DNA of 64,000 bases from Plasmodium coatneyi. Taxonomy: Eukaryota; Apicomplexa; Aconoidasida; Haemosporida; Plasmodiidae. Of this stretch, positions 1 to 12,000 are shown one piece after another. Both the position numbers and the translations under genes were made by a program. Within the stretch, counting starts at the first letter, position 1; each line of letters starts with the position of its first letter. The notes under the pieces were generated by a model, which saw nothing but the letters and a program-made list of their open reading frames with translations, was not told the origin of the DNA and made no database searches. The stretch covers positions 1,426,001 through 1,490,000 of the forward strand of contig NC_033564.1 of assembly GCF_001680005.1 (NCBI RefSeq), given 5' to 3'.

Positions 1-76
1 GCGTCTCTATCCTTGCAAATGACCCCACAAACGGACCCTACCATTGTCATCGATGCGATAATTTGCCCCTTTGCAG

Positions 77-1044
77 ATTTACTACTACCTGACCAACCCG
101 ATGAACGAGAAGAACACCTTCAACACGTGTCTCTCCCTGGCGATCGACGAAATAATACAGGAGCTGAACCGGAAGAAGGAGCTGGACGAGTTTGATGAGA
201 TGAAGAAACTGACTCTACTGAACATTAAGGAGAAAACGAGCAAGAAATATTTCTCTTCCATTCGTAAGGTGGAGAAAATTCTGTCCGAGTTTTTAAATGA
301 GAACAAGAAGAAGTCCTTCGAGCGCTTTTTGAAGGTACGCCCCGGTGTGCAACACGCAAGCGGCGCCCCCTAGCAGCGTGTCACCTGTTCATGTTAGCAC
401 CGTGCGTGTAACTCCCAACTAATATTTTGCCACGTTCTGCATTCTTTACGCAGGGCTGCGAGAGCTACGGACAAGTGATCACCAAGTGTAAAGAGAAGCT
501 GTTCGTTACTTTTAACAAAACGTACAACATTCACTTTAAGTACTTTGAAGATTTCTGGCTAGACGAGGAGAAGAAGCGGAGGGAAAAGTGGAAGAAGTTA
601 TGGGATCTGCACGAGGGGAAGGCGGAGGACAACAAGAGTGACAACCCATCGGGGGAGAATAACCCTGGCAATGGCGCTGACACAAGTGGCAACAACAACG
701 ACGTGGATGACCTCATCAACAGCATCTTTAACACCACTGTGGGCGAAAAAAATGACTCCCATGATAACTGCCAAGCAAGCAATGCCCTCCCTGACAGCGA
801 AAAAACCAAGAACGAGTTAAATTTTTTGGAGAAGAAAAACTTCCGCATTAGACTCTCATCACAGTTATTTGATGAAAAGGAATTCGACCAGCTGTTCATA
901 GACAGGAAAAGGATATGTTTGCCTAATGGCGACGGGCAAAAGGAAGATAACAACTCCTGTTCACTCGAGGAGAAGAAGGAGAAAGACAAGAAGACCTGCT
1001 TGTACGTCGAACGGAAGGAGGGCGAGGAGCCTTGCCACGTGTAG
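77..1044 (+). CDS. 3' end of an unrecognised multi-exon gene
   Basis: The window opens inside an intron whose acceptor (ttgcag) ends at 76. The first visible exon is 77-334 (phase 0, donor gtacgc) and the last is 454-1044, after acceptor tttacgcag, ending in TAG. The 282 or so visible residues are highly charged. A helical, probably coiled-coil stretch (EFDEMKKLTLLNIKEK and after) is followed by an aromatic segment around NIHFKYFEDFW, then a low-complexity Asn/Gly/Asp insert (about residues 145-175), and the protein ends in a Lys/Glu-rich tail. I do not recognise a family and give no function. The coding call rests on the phase-consistent splice and on long open frames with Plasmodium-like composition. 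The 5' part lies outside the window. Confidence 0.72.
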
Positions 1045-1620
1045 TCGCAACAAAGGGGAAAAATGAAACACACATATATACACATAATACATGGATACGT
1101 GTGCACATGTGCGTGTCCCCCAATTGTGAGAAGGAAAAAAAAAAGAAAAAATTTTCTAGAGGGAAAAAAAAGGAACAGAGCCACGAATCGCATCCGCAAC
1201 ATTTTGCAAAGAAATCCCAAATTAATTACTTAGAGGGCCAAAACAAAGGGCAGAAAAAAGGAACCCCCTTTTGTTACGCACACCCCCCAGAATGCGCTTA
1301 TATATTTTACACCCCACGGGGGTTGACGAGTGCGTTAAGAAAAAAAAATTACCCATGTGAATGAACATGCAAAAAATGAAGGCATTCACTTTACCGTCCA
1401 AGGAGATCCACTGAAAAAGAATTAAAGAATTCGCGCGCAGTATAAGGGTAATATAGGGGCAGGAACATTTTGCATACTCCCGGCAAGGAAATAAGAACAG
1501 CTTTAATTTTTAACATTTTTGCCATTACTTTTTTGTTTGATGTTTTTAAGGTTTTTCGCATTTTGTTTTTGCTTTTCCCTTTTTTTTGTTCTTTTTTTGT
1601 TCATTTTTTTTTTTTTTACC
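1045..1620. other. intergenic region, no gene seen
   Basis: About 0.6 kb between two genes on the same strand. It holds A-rich stretches followed by a T-rich run of about 100 bases (1505-1618) that ends directly at the ATG of the next gene. No RNA gene or conserved site is visible. Confidence 0.6.
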
Positions 1621-2232
1621 ATGGACATTCGAGAAAAGCTGCACGAGGTTAAGAAGCTGCTGGAGCTGCAAACCTGCAAGAAGGACGAGTCGAGGGAATG
1701 TCTGATAAGGCTGATGAGGGAATTGTATTTGGCGTATATGCTTCACCGGGCTGAAGAGGTGAATAAATTTTTGAAAATACTATAAAGAGTGGAATGGGAA
1801 GGAGGGCTACAAAAAGGAGGAAAAAAAAAAAAAAAATATGTGCATGAGTATGTAAGCGTGAGTTCAATGCTTCAAAGGCACAACACAAAATTGCAGTGTA
1901 GCTATATTTACACCCATGATGTCGTGTTTGTGGCCGTTGTCCCACCCCGTTTTTTGCATATTAAAATGGGAAAAAGGAGAAAGAAACCACGCTAGCAGAC
2001 CACACTAGCAGACCACACTAGCAGACCACACTAGCACAGCCCGCTGTAATGTTTATATGTACAACGCTTGTGTGTCTACCCCCATTTGCATGTGCCAGGG
2101 GACTCTAATTAAAATTTGAATTTTACATCTGTCAAAGAGAAAGAATAAAGATTCTGCGGTATTAGATGGGCTTCCCATTTTTATTTTATTTTTTTAATGC
2201 GTTATTTGCAAACCTTCCAATGTGCTTCCTTG

Positions 2233-2263
<31 letters not shown>

Positions 2264-5200
2264 CGACTTGTTGTTAATAAAAAATATGAACAAGTCATGC
2301 AAAAAAAGAGCACAATGAAAAAGCTAGCCAGGGTGGGGGGCCAACTTGCACACACGCGTACATATATAAACGCATACTCGTACACAAGGGAGCACCCCTA
2401 AAAGACGCCCCCCCGAATGACATACCCATTTTGACACTCCCTCCCTTAACCACCCCCCTTGTGCTTTTCTTTTCCAAATTCGCAGCAGAGAAGTAAAGAA
2501 CAAAGGGCGATTCTTCGCCTTCTGCTTGTCCATGTGGACAGCGAAAGTCACACAAACAATAGAGAAAAGATCCTAATGGTCAATTTAATAAGGCTAATTG
2601 AAAAGGATGCGATGGAACTTTTTTCCTGCTTTCCAAATATTTGGAAAGGAAATAACTCTGCTTTTTTTTTTTACATTTTGGCGGCACAACATGTTGAGAA
2701 AAATTTGAGCAGCATTTTTTTTTCCCTCCTTAAAGTTTCACAGAGCGCTTACAAAAATATGTACATAGCTTTGCTGCTGTTCAGTTCGAACGACTTTGAA
2801 ACGAAAATGAGATGTCTAAAGTTTATTTTTAACCAGTGTGTTTTTAATGATTGGAATACACATGAGGGGAAGAAGGAGGTGGGCCAAGTAGAACGCACCA
2901 TCTCCTTCACCGAAGCAACAAAGTATTTTCACTTCCTAGTGGAAGAAAACGAACCTATAAACGTCGAAAGACAGATGAGTTGCTTCTTCTTTTCTGTGAT
3001 AGCTGATTTGATCAGACAGGACTACGTCGCGTTGCTAAGGGAGAGGTACTGCAAGGAGGGGAGGGGCCTGACTCTACGCGTCCCTCTTGGGGGTGATGGT
3101 GGGTGCACATCATGGGAAGGACAACACATATCTGAAAAAATTGATGCATATAGCCACATGTGTATGTACCTACGTACCCTCCCACAAAAAAATTGCGCTG
3201 CGCTACAATGCAAAGTGGTAACATTCGGCCCGTTCTCTTCGCAGGAAAAGGGAAAAAGACGAACTTCGATTGAAGCTTCTCGTGGAACGAATGAGCAGGA
3301 AAAAGTCAAAAACGAAAAAGGATTACGTGAATGACCTAATTCTCTACACTGCCAGTAGAAACATTTTAAGTGCCTACTTTGGGAACAATGAGGATGCCAT
3401 TATTAGTGAGCATCTGAGAGGGGGTGAACAAAATGTGGGTAAGAAACAGCTCACAGAGGAGAGTCGAAAAGGGGACTGCCCCAACATTGAAGGAAGCAAA
3501 AAAATAACCACACCTAAAAGGGGAAGCACCCACTGCAACGTAGCAACAGAGGAAGAAGCAACCCTATGCTCCACCATTGAGAAACATTACCATGTAGACT
3601 TCCTCAAGGGCATTTTCCTATACGTAAAAAATATGATAAATACGTATTACAACATTTTTGAGAAGGAAAAAAAAAGCAGCTCCGTTCAGATGAAGAGGAA
3701 TTACTTCACATGTTTTATCACCCATAGTATAACCATCCTGATGAACATATGTTTTCTGAACGGTAACTTTATTAGCAGCTCCTACGAATTGGTAAAAAAT
3801 GTTAAGAAGAATTTTTCACCTCACATGAACACATCTATCATCATTCCTATGGCAGAATTTATTTTATTTTTTTCCTCACCAGAGGAATTTTTCCATGTGT
3901 CTAATTATCTCTATACCCATTTTGTAAAGGAATTTAAAAACTACCTTCCAGCCGTAACGTTTTTTGACTTCATCATGAGGAATGTTAACATACTTCATCA
4001 GAGGAAATTTTTTTTTTTAAAATTTTGCTCCATCATATTGAAGACGTATTTTTTTCACCACCAAATTTTCAAGCATGACTTGATTGCCCTTTTGCCTTGC
4101 TTAATTTACGGGAATAATTACAAGGACGTTTTCTACTTCCTTCTCTACGCCCCCGTTTTAGTGGACCTGGATCAAGTGGTATCACAGGAGGAAAAAAAAA
4201 GTTCTTGCGCCCATAGGTGGAATACCCCTGTGTGCGTATAGATTACTTAGAGAATTTTTATGTGCTGCGTCCACCCTGAATCGTAAACCTTCACATAACT
4301 ATATATATATATTTTTAATTCACTTACGGATGTTCAGGAACGGACCGGAGAGTTGAATTCACAAAAAGGAGGAAGCAGACTGTCTCACACGGGTAGCGAT
4401 TTGAGGGGGACCCACAAAAAAGGTTCGTTCGTGCATGTGCAGTTGGATTGGTAGAAGCGGTGTTTTCCCCACGCTGCGACCCGTTCTTCCAACTTACTCA
4501 TACTTGTTTCTTCTTAGACGTTTCACATCACTGTGTGTTCCCTCCAATATCATAACCCACGCAGCGGTGCTCATTCAGGACTTAGACGGCCTCACAGTTC
4601 GGGGGTAGGCGTTTTGTCTGGCCACATGGCGCTCCAAATTAGTAGACCTTTTATCCTTCCTCATCATCTGCGCGCACTTTCAACGCAGCTCACCTGCATG
4701 GTCCCCAACCAAAAACACACACATACATTCACAAACACACTATGCAGAGACCCGAAGAACAAACGACGCATGCAGGACATACGCGAAAACATGCACAAAT
4801 ATTTCAGGGCCTACTTCGAGGCGGTACTCACCAGAGGGGGAAGTGACAGTGGGATTGGCCGTGAAAAGGAGGGCTACCCCCCCTGGAGGGACGAACTAAC
4901 AAAAGTCATTTTGCTAAAGTTGGCTTGCCCTGAAGTTATGGATATACTAAATAAGGAGAGCATAAAGGAGATGCTCAGAAATGTTAGTCACTCAGTTCGC
5001 TGCAATCCAAGTTTGTTGATCCTGCTGAAGGATGAGTTTCTACAGTTATTGAAAAATGAATCTTCCATGTACTACCACTTGGTGAGTGAAAAAGTTTTAC
5101 AAATCGTAGCGGAAAATACGAAACGTATGGATATCACATATGACGACATTGAAAAGTATTACTTCACTTTGCATTCCTTTTTCTCTGGGGGAAATTACAA

Positions 5201-5402
5201 GGAGGTAAAGTTTTGGGTGTCCTTAATTCATGCCTTTACTAACATAGGTATATATTGCCACGACTTTTCCGAAAGTGTCTTATGTGTCTACGCAGCATTT
5301 CTTTCAAGAAGCGACGTAACCCTGATGCTGAAGCATATCGTTAGTGAGCACGTTGGGATAATAAAGAACGTGTCCTACGCGAAGGGAGGGTTCTTTTCCT
5401 AG
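1621..5402 (+). CDS. Probable AP-5 adaptor complex subunit zeta
   Basis: Five-exon model: 1621-1758, 2486-3045, 3245-4216, 4518-4604, 4748-5402, giving about 803 residues. Every junction used is GT-AG and phase-consistent. The part between 4179 and 4517 is least certain: an alternative donor at 4179 and an acceptor at 4337 exist, but they lead to stops. The protein is almost entirely helical, without signal peptide or membrane segment. Its layout resembles animal AP5Z1 (about 807 residues): a mid segment with a pattern like LLPALVDAG..LLDLPCL (here ALLPCLIYGN and FYFLLYAPVLVDLD), then NPSLLILLKDEFLQLL, then an IAENTKR...DDIEKYYFTLHSFF stretch matching the family's VEQINKFFEAL region. AP-5 is a late-endosomal adaptor that works with SPG11 and SPG15. 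The naming is from pattern memory and could be wrong; a diverged HEAT-like protein of another family is the alternative. Confidence 0.5.
1992..2035. repeat. 13-bp tandem repeat, 3 copies
   Basis: Three exact copies of ctagcagaccaca plus a partial fourth, inside intron 1 of the AP-5-like gene. Confidence 0.9.
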
Positions 5403-5755
5403 CCGCGTGGGATAAGCATGTGTATATATACACCTTTACAAGATGCGTCTGTTTGCACATTTGGTGGATGCCCCTCCAAGCATGCATAGTGAATTAAAAA
5501 AAGAAAAGACATAGACATGGACATCGTAAAATGAGATAGCGCAACACAGCGCAGATGAACACCCTGTGGTACACCTCACGCGATTATCACAATGAGGCTG
5601 ATGCAGGGATGGCCGTTTGGAAGTAACCAACTGATTGTAGTGGAGCAGAATGGAGCAACTCCTTCTAACAAAAAAAGGGTGCGATCAAAATGCGTGCCAA
5701 ATTGCCTGCACATGGGAAAAAAAAAAAAAAAAATCCTTCCACTTGATGCACGCTT
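5403..5755. other. tail-to-tail intergenic region
   Basis: About 350 bases between the 3' ends of the AP-5-like gene and prefoldin 5. It contains an A17 run at 5717-5733 and nothing else recognisable. Confidence 0.6.
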
Positions 5756-6811
5756 CTACGGATTGGCAGCACGCGGCGTGGCCTGCTGCACGTTTGCATT
5801 TGTACCGGTAGCAGCACCTCCTGCGGCAGTCATTTGCATCTGCCTCTTCAGTTGAATGTAATTTTTGCAAAGGTCTATTTCGTTTTTTTTCTCTATGAGG
5901 GTAACTTTGAGCTTTTTTATTTGTTCATTTAGCTTCCCTATTTTGTTATTAAAATACTCGATGGTCTGCTTGGCGTTCCTCTGCACGTAGTAGTTGGTCC
6001 CCATGCGAATGAGGAAGTTTTCCGTGTCGACGATTTTGCCTAGGGGGGGAGCAGTCAAGGGGTAATGCGTAAATCGAATGGGTGCAGTGAATTGGTGCAG
6101 CGAAGGGGCGATCTTCCCTTACTGTGCACCCCGTTGTGGCGCTAATCAGCCTTACCCGGTATATAAACCAGAGACGTCAGGGGGATGTGGACTTCCAGCC
6201 CCTTCTCTTCCTCTGCATCCTTCTTGTTAATGTCTATCTGATCAATCAGGGTGTCGAGCTGCTGCAGGCTGTCCTTCCCTTTGGGTTCTTCACCTCCGGT
6301 GAGTACTCTCCTGCTAGTAGTCTGTTCCTTGTTGCACAATTTGATCAGTTCGGATCTCTCTAACTCATTCATAAAGGCATTGAAATTCTTCGCTTCGAAT
6401 TTGGTGGGGTTTAGTTGCTCCACGGAGTTTTTGCATTTGTCGTATGTTACGACTGCGCCTTCCAAAATGGCGTAATTCTTTTTTATTAGTTTCCATTCCT
6501 GGGGGGAGAACGGTGTAAGAATGTAAAAGAAGAAGGGAAGTGTCAGTTAAAATGCAATGCGTAACCATTTGAAGATGAGCAAACTGGTGTATTCTGCCTG
6601 CACGTCAGGGCCACTCAACTAGAGGGTTAATAAAAACACACACATGTAGGCAGTTCCAGCATGATCTCCCCACGGAGAAACCACATCATCGTACCTCCTC
6701 CAACTTCAATGTCAGTGATATGAGCTCATCCAATCCCAGCGAATTTAACTGAATGACGACGTTGGGCTGCTCCCGCTCCTTCTGCTCAATTTTTTCTAAA
6801 TCGCACGCCAT
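5756..6811 (-). CDS. Prefoldin subunit 5 (alpha-type)
   Basis: Exons on the minus strand: 6811-6695, 6498-6156 and 6039-5756, all GT-AG and in phase, 247 residues. Prefoldin is the cytosolic hexameric jellyfish-like chaperone that passes nascent actin and tubulin to the TRiC/CCT chaperonin; subunit 5 is one of its two alpha-type members. The family core is rebuilt across the last splice: LTSLVYIPGK joins IVDTENFLIRMGTNYYV, the beta-hairpin motif that other species show as YVPGK...GTGYYVE, followed by a C-terminal coiled coil (AKQTIEYFNNKIGKLNEQ). The N-terminal helix (MACDLEKIEQKEREQ and on) is the matching coiled-coil arm. At 247 residues it is longer than the usual 150 or so because of an acidic linker before the hairpins and an Ala/Thr-rich tail. 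Confidence 0.9.
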
Positions 6812-8109
6812 TGTAGCAGGTGAAGAATACACACACAGAACAATACACGCAGAAGAGTGCGAAGAAGCAGTTCATTAAGCTGTCTACGGGGGGAGGAGGG
6901 GTGAAAACTACGTGTGTGTTGTTTTGGGTGCTTCCGAAGGGTTGGTTGTGGAGATTCGCGTCAGGGGGGTTGGACCACACCACGAATGAGCAAGTAATAT
7001 GCAGATAATACACAAGGGGGGGTGTTCCCTTCGGGGGTCCTCTTACACTCCTGCGTGATGCGAAGCGGCGCAGACGCTTCCAAAAGAGGAAGTGTTAACT
7101 TGTGGCAGTTCACATGGGGCACTCCTCATGGGACGTTGGATGAGAGTTCCCAAAATAGGAAGTGCTGACATGCGGCGTGGGGATACCCCTAATCAACTTA
7201 AGGACGATGTATCGAATAAACTCACACAAACACACAGTTCCCAATTTTATATGTTTTCCTCACCGTAGGGAAAAAAAAAAAAAAAAAAAAAAAACTGCCG
7301 AATAAAATTGACCAATGTAGCAACGTACGTGCGAGGAGCTATGCAGTGGCACGTGGCGGAAAAAAAAAAAGTTGCGCTTAGGAAAGTTACTTATTAGTTA
7401 GGCACTGCAAATTGTGTAACTGCGTGGGGGGTCTCCACGGGTCACTGCCTTTTCATGTGCTGGAGCAGAAATGAAGCGGAATGTGGAAAGGTGCAAAGAT
7501 GTGGCGGAAAAGTGGCCACGCTTCAACCGGGTGACGGAAAAATCCCCTCACATGCACCAAAATGTATGCCAAAAAAAAAAAAAAAAAAAAAAAAGCGCAC
7601 AAGGCGAAGCGAAGGCGACCAAAGGTATTCTCAACATTTTTTACCAACGCGCCCGAATGGGGAATCCACCGAATTATAGATGATATGCAGTTTTTTTTTT
7701 TTTTTTTTTTTTTACCCATTTTACAACACTTCAAATTAGAAGCGAAAACATCGAGTGGATTTAACCACCCAGGTGAATCGAAGCAACGCATTACAACTCA
7801 AAACGCAGCGGGGAAGAAATTGATTCTCGCGTGGACGTACATCTACGTGGACTGCAATACGACGGAGAATATAGTTTCGGCAGGTTTTTTCCGTAGTAGG
7901 AAGTATTCCCGCCCTGCCTAGCCGTTCGGGGTTGTTTGTGCGACTTTAGCGGTACGTGTAGGGGTAGCAACATATACCACAAAGGGTTCCTTCCGCGTGG
8001 GCAGAACTCACCCGAACGAACGAATCGCCCGTGGCATACAAACCACACAACATCTACCACTGAGTGGCTAAACCCATTTACAACTCACCGTGTTATTCCA
8101 CCGCGCCAA
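6812..8109. other. divergent intergenic region between prefoldin 5 and MBF1
   Basis: About 1.3 kb between two start codons on opposite strands, so it should hold both promoters. Long runs stand out: poly(A) at 7269-7293, poly(A) at 7570-7593 and poly(T) at 7690-7713. An upstream open stretch (7936-8109) continues in frame with MBF1 but reads as low-quality sequence, and I treat it as 5' leader. Confidence 0.55.
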
Positions 8110-8520
8110 ATGGACCACCAAGACCTGAAGCCCGTCATCTGGCACAAAACGGAGAAGAAGCCCAAGCCGAAGAACATAGGGGAGGCGAGAAAGCTAGGCA
8201 TCGATGTGGAGGTAGAGAAAAAATTCCTCGGAGGAAAAAACAAATCTTGCAAGGGAAATTTAATAATAGAAAACAAAGCCAAGATAGAACAGGAAACCGA
8301 AAACTTCCGCATCGACAGGGTTACGCCAGTCTTTTCCAGAGCCTTGCAACAAGCGAGAATTAATAAAAAACTAACACAAGCTCAGCTAGCTAGACTAGTC
8401 AACGAAAGTGAGTCCGTTATAAAAGAGTACGAGAATGGGAAGGCCATCCCAAATAATGTGATAATTCAGAAGCTGAACCGGGTCCTGGGTATTAATTTAC
8501 CTTCCCCCAAGAAGAAGTGA
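8110..8520 (+). CDS. MBF1: Multiprotein-bridging factor 1 (MBF1)
   Basis: Single exon, 136 residues, starting MDHQDLKPVIWHKTEKK. MBF1 is a small, conserved transcriptional coactivator of eukaryotes and archaea that bridges gene-specific activators and TBP and also acts in ribosome-collision quality control. The N-terminal MBF1 region (to about residue 70) has the typical WHK and KNIGEARKLG... segments. The C-terminal helix-turn-helix of the Cro/C1 type spans about residues 78-130: ALQQARINKKLTQAQLA, then VNESESVIKEYENGKAIP, then IIQKLNRVLGINL. The Lys-rich C-terminus is normal for the family. The ATG at 8110 was chosen because homologues begin about there; the frame stays open further upstream but looks like leader. 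Confidence 0.93.
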   Translation: MDHQDLKPVIWHKTEKKPKPKNIGEARKLGIDVEVEKKFLGGKNKSCKGNLIIENKAKIEQETENFRIDRVTPVFSRALQQARINKKLTQAQLARLVNESESVIKEYENGKAIPNNVIIQKLNRVLGINLPSPKKK

Positions 8521-9025
8521 AAAAAATTACTACATGCGCTGCTCGATTGGGGCATCATAACCCAAAGGACGGCTTCCTAATCTTATGAGGGTAACCAATG
8601 GGTTAGCGGGTTGGCTCCTCTGAAGCGGCCAGCTTACCTCCATGTGATGGTGTCGCATAGGCCACTTACGCAACACTCTTACTAGTCTCTTCTCAACGGG
8701 AGCACTTGGACTATAACTAGTTGTGAAGAGGGTAAAAGTTTTTTTTTTCCTTTTTCTTTTCATCGCTGACTTCATTTTTTCCATGTGATTTTTAAATAAT
8801 TATTAAACTTTTATGTATCCTCTCAATGGATGGAATTCGCATATGGGGGGTACATATTCACCTCACGGAGGGTGACCCCCATTTGAATTAATCCGAAAGG
8901 TAGGGAAAAAAAAAAAAAAAAAAAAAAATTATGACCTGACCAGTTGGAAAAAAAAAAAAAAAAATGGTAGTCTTTTTGTGGGTCACCCTTGTGCATTTCT
9001 CCCTGCGTGGATGTGTGATCCACCA
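8521..9025. other. tail-to-tail intergenic region
   Basis: About 0.5 kb between the 3' ends of MBF1 and the PFK gene, with two poly(A) runs (8905-8928 and 8947-8964). No gene seen. Confidence 0.6.
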
Positions 9026-12000
9026 TCAGAAAATGTGAGAGGGGCATCCGGGGCTGTCTGCGTTGACTTCATGTTGGTACGGCCCAACGAAGATGTAGCA
9101 GTCGTTGTAGGCCCACTGTAAATGGAAGAAATGAATTGGCGGCATGTGTAGCTATGTTTTCGTGTTGTGTCGTTGCGAGGGTATCAGGGTTTAGGGGGTC
9201 AAATTAGGTAATTGCTGTTCTGCGTACCGTTTCCGCATTATGCTTGATGGTGGCCATTTGACTGGACTTCACCGACACGGGCACGGGCGCGGTGTAGGGG
9301 TACTGCAAGGGGGGCAAAGAAGAACCACCAATGGTGAACCGAATCGGATGAACAATGTCGAGCGTGCTTCAACCATAAACCAGACGCAGCCATCCAGTTA
9401 ATTTGACAAAATGGTTAATTGATGCACATGCATTATGTGTTATGCACCGCCATTTGCTATGCGTTGTGGCGAAACCCTTACCCCGGCTATCCCGGCTATG
9501 CCGGCTACGCCCCCTGCGTCATCTCGGTTCACAAAGTAGGAACCGGGGTAGAGAGAGCCGCTCCAATTTTTCTTATTCAAGTGTAGGTGCCTGATGGAGG
9601 TGACGTAATTTACCAAATCATTTTCTATGGCAATCCCAGCCAGCAGTCCATGTGAAAAGGCCAACGAATTATCAAAGTGTGTTGGAATGCAACAGTTTAT
9701 TTCTCGGTCTATATTTTTTACTACACAGTTAAAATGGTGTATGTAGTTTAGGTCATTGTAAAGTTTGATGCTTTTCCCCATGACGTTAGTGTGTACATAT
9801 TTCATATGCCCATCGAAGGAGTATGGTTCGTTGGTTTGCTTCGCCTGTTCGGTTAGTTTGTTCATGTGTTTTTTAATTTGCTCGATCAGGACGTTTTCAA
9901 AGTTACAGTCTACCTCGTCGTCGTGTCGGTTCTCCTTGCGGAGCAGCTTCTCCTTCACTGACCTGGTGCAGATGCGTAGCAGGTCTGCGCTTTCCTTGGT
10001 CAGCTTGCTAAGGGGCCTGCATTGGAAAGGCAATAAATGGATAAAGCCGTGAAGTGGCAATTAAGTAATGACAATGCAACGTGTTAATAACCCCCGTTGT
10101 GCTCACCCCTTCGGGAGGTCCGGCTCGTTTATTATTCCGTCCAGATCATCGCCCTCCTGGATGTTCCCCTCCACATCCGCAACCATGCGGGAGAAATCGC
10201 TGATGTTTAGGAGCAAATTGGAGCTGAACAAAATCGTGCCGTAAAATTTTCTCCTATTCATTCGTTCGACGATTATGGAACAAATCTGTTCCACCAGATC
10301 TTGCAGACTGAGCATTTGATACTTTATGCACTCCCCGACTAGGCACACATTACAGTGGGTTTCCAATTGGACAGACAACAGGGACAAGGATGATACGTTC
10401 GTGGGAACCTTAACAAAGCAGTAGTAATTCCCTGCATTCACAGCACAGCTTTGCAAATTACCAATAATGTCACTCATCGTACAAATCATGGAATGGTACC
10501 CAACACTACACTCGACCAAATTTCTGTAGAAGCTGTTGTATAGCGACACAGGGACGGTCGTGATTTTCAGGTTATTCCTGCTTTTCATAAAGTGATCGTT
10601 CAGTATATTCATTAGGGTAACTACTTTTTCATCTCCTATAAAAACTAAGTTGCTTATTTTGTTCTTTTTGCAATTTTCCACTATTTGGTTGATTCGTTTC
10701 TCCTGAAAGAGGTCATCCACACGGACTACGCCCCCATCTTCGTCTGTCCATTTTAGTTGCACGCCCAACAAGGGAGCTCCTCCTAAATTTGTCCAGTTAC
10801 CCAAATGGCTATCCTTAAGGACATACGTTTCGTTATTCAGTAATCCTTTTATGCCCCTCACAAATCCAATCAGCGTTGTGTTATTCATAGACAGTCGTTC
10901 ATGCAGCCCGGCCAGAATGTTATTGACCCCTGGCACGGTATGCGAGAGGATGACAACTCCTACATTTTTTTTCTCCGAAAGGAAGGTGGAATCAATGCAT
11001 CTGCTTCTCCCTTTAATATTCACCTGCCCCATTTTAACGGCATAAAAATGGGTCATTTTTTGTATGTGCTTAAATGGGGTGTAATTTAGCTTCGATTCGA
11101 AGTGGCTATCCACGTAGACGATTTCGCTGTTGTGCCTGATTAGGTTCGTGTTGAATTTTATGGGGGTCCTGCTCAGGGCCCGCTCTATTTCGGAGGGGCT
11201 ACCCTCCAGAGTTACTCCACTTTGGATGAAGCATCCTGGGGTAAGCGCCTTACCGCATTGTGCAATGCTTTCCACGCTGATCGACTCGATGCCGTGGGTG
11301 CCCCCTCCAGAGAAGTACCCCCCGCTCAGCCCTGACACGGTGAAATTTACCCTGTTGAATAGTTCCCCCCAATTGGAATCCCACGTCGTAAACGTACTGG
11401 AAAGAAGCCTGTTTAGCTTACTTGGGGAACCCACCAAGTGTTCGTCCCCATCGTTTGCCACACTCCGCTCGAACTGAATCCCCCCGTGGGTTCGGTACGT
11501 GTCTGCATAGAGCAACTCAGTGCGGTGCTTTTTATAAGTGAGAAAGTACTTAACGTTTAGGTTCACTTTTGCTCTTTTAACGAATATCGCTTTTTCGAGG
11601 TGATCCACATCTTCGGTCAGGTTCCCTGCCGAATCAATGTCGTTGCATCCGTGCTGAGGTACCTCCTTCACCCGCAACAAACCGCACAGCGGTACCCCCA
11701 CCAGTTGCACCTTATCCACGTTGAGGAGCAAATGTTTCAGATTCCTCACAGCGCAGAAATACCCGTTGTAGTTATTCTGGGCTATTTCGACGCACCCCAT
11801 GCCTAGGAGGTAACTGTAAGCACAGTCGAAATTGGACGGTAGGGAACAAGTAACCTCGTTCGTATAAGCGTGCGGGACCAAGTGGATGTGTTTCATTTTC
11901 GTTTGCTCTATTTTTTCCTTCACCAAGGATAGGAGCAGCTCTTCTGTCTTTAGACGGGAGTACTGAACAAACAGTGTGTGTGGAGGGGAAGTGAAGTGGT

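Noticed and set aside
7936..8109. In-frame N-terminal extension of MBF1
   Set aside because: Composition unlike MBF1 and no good start; homologues begin near the ATG at 8110.
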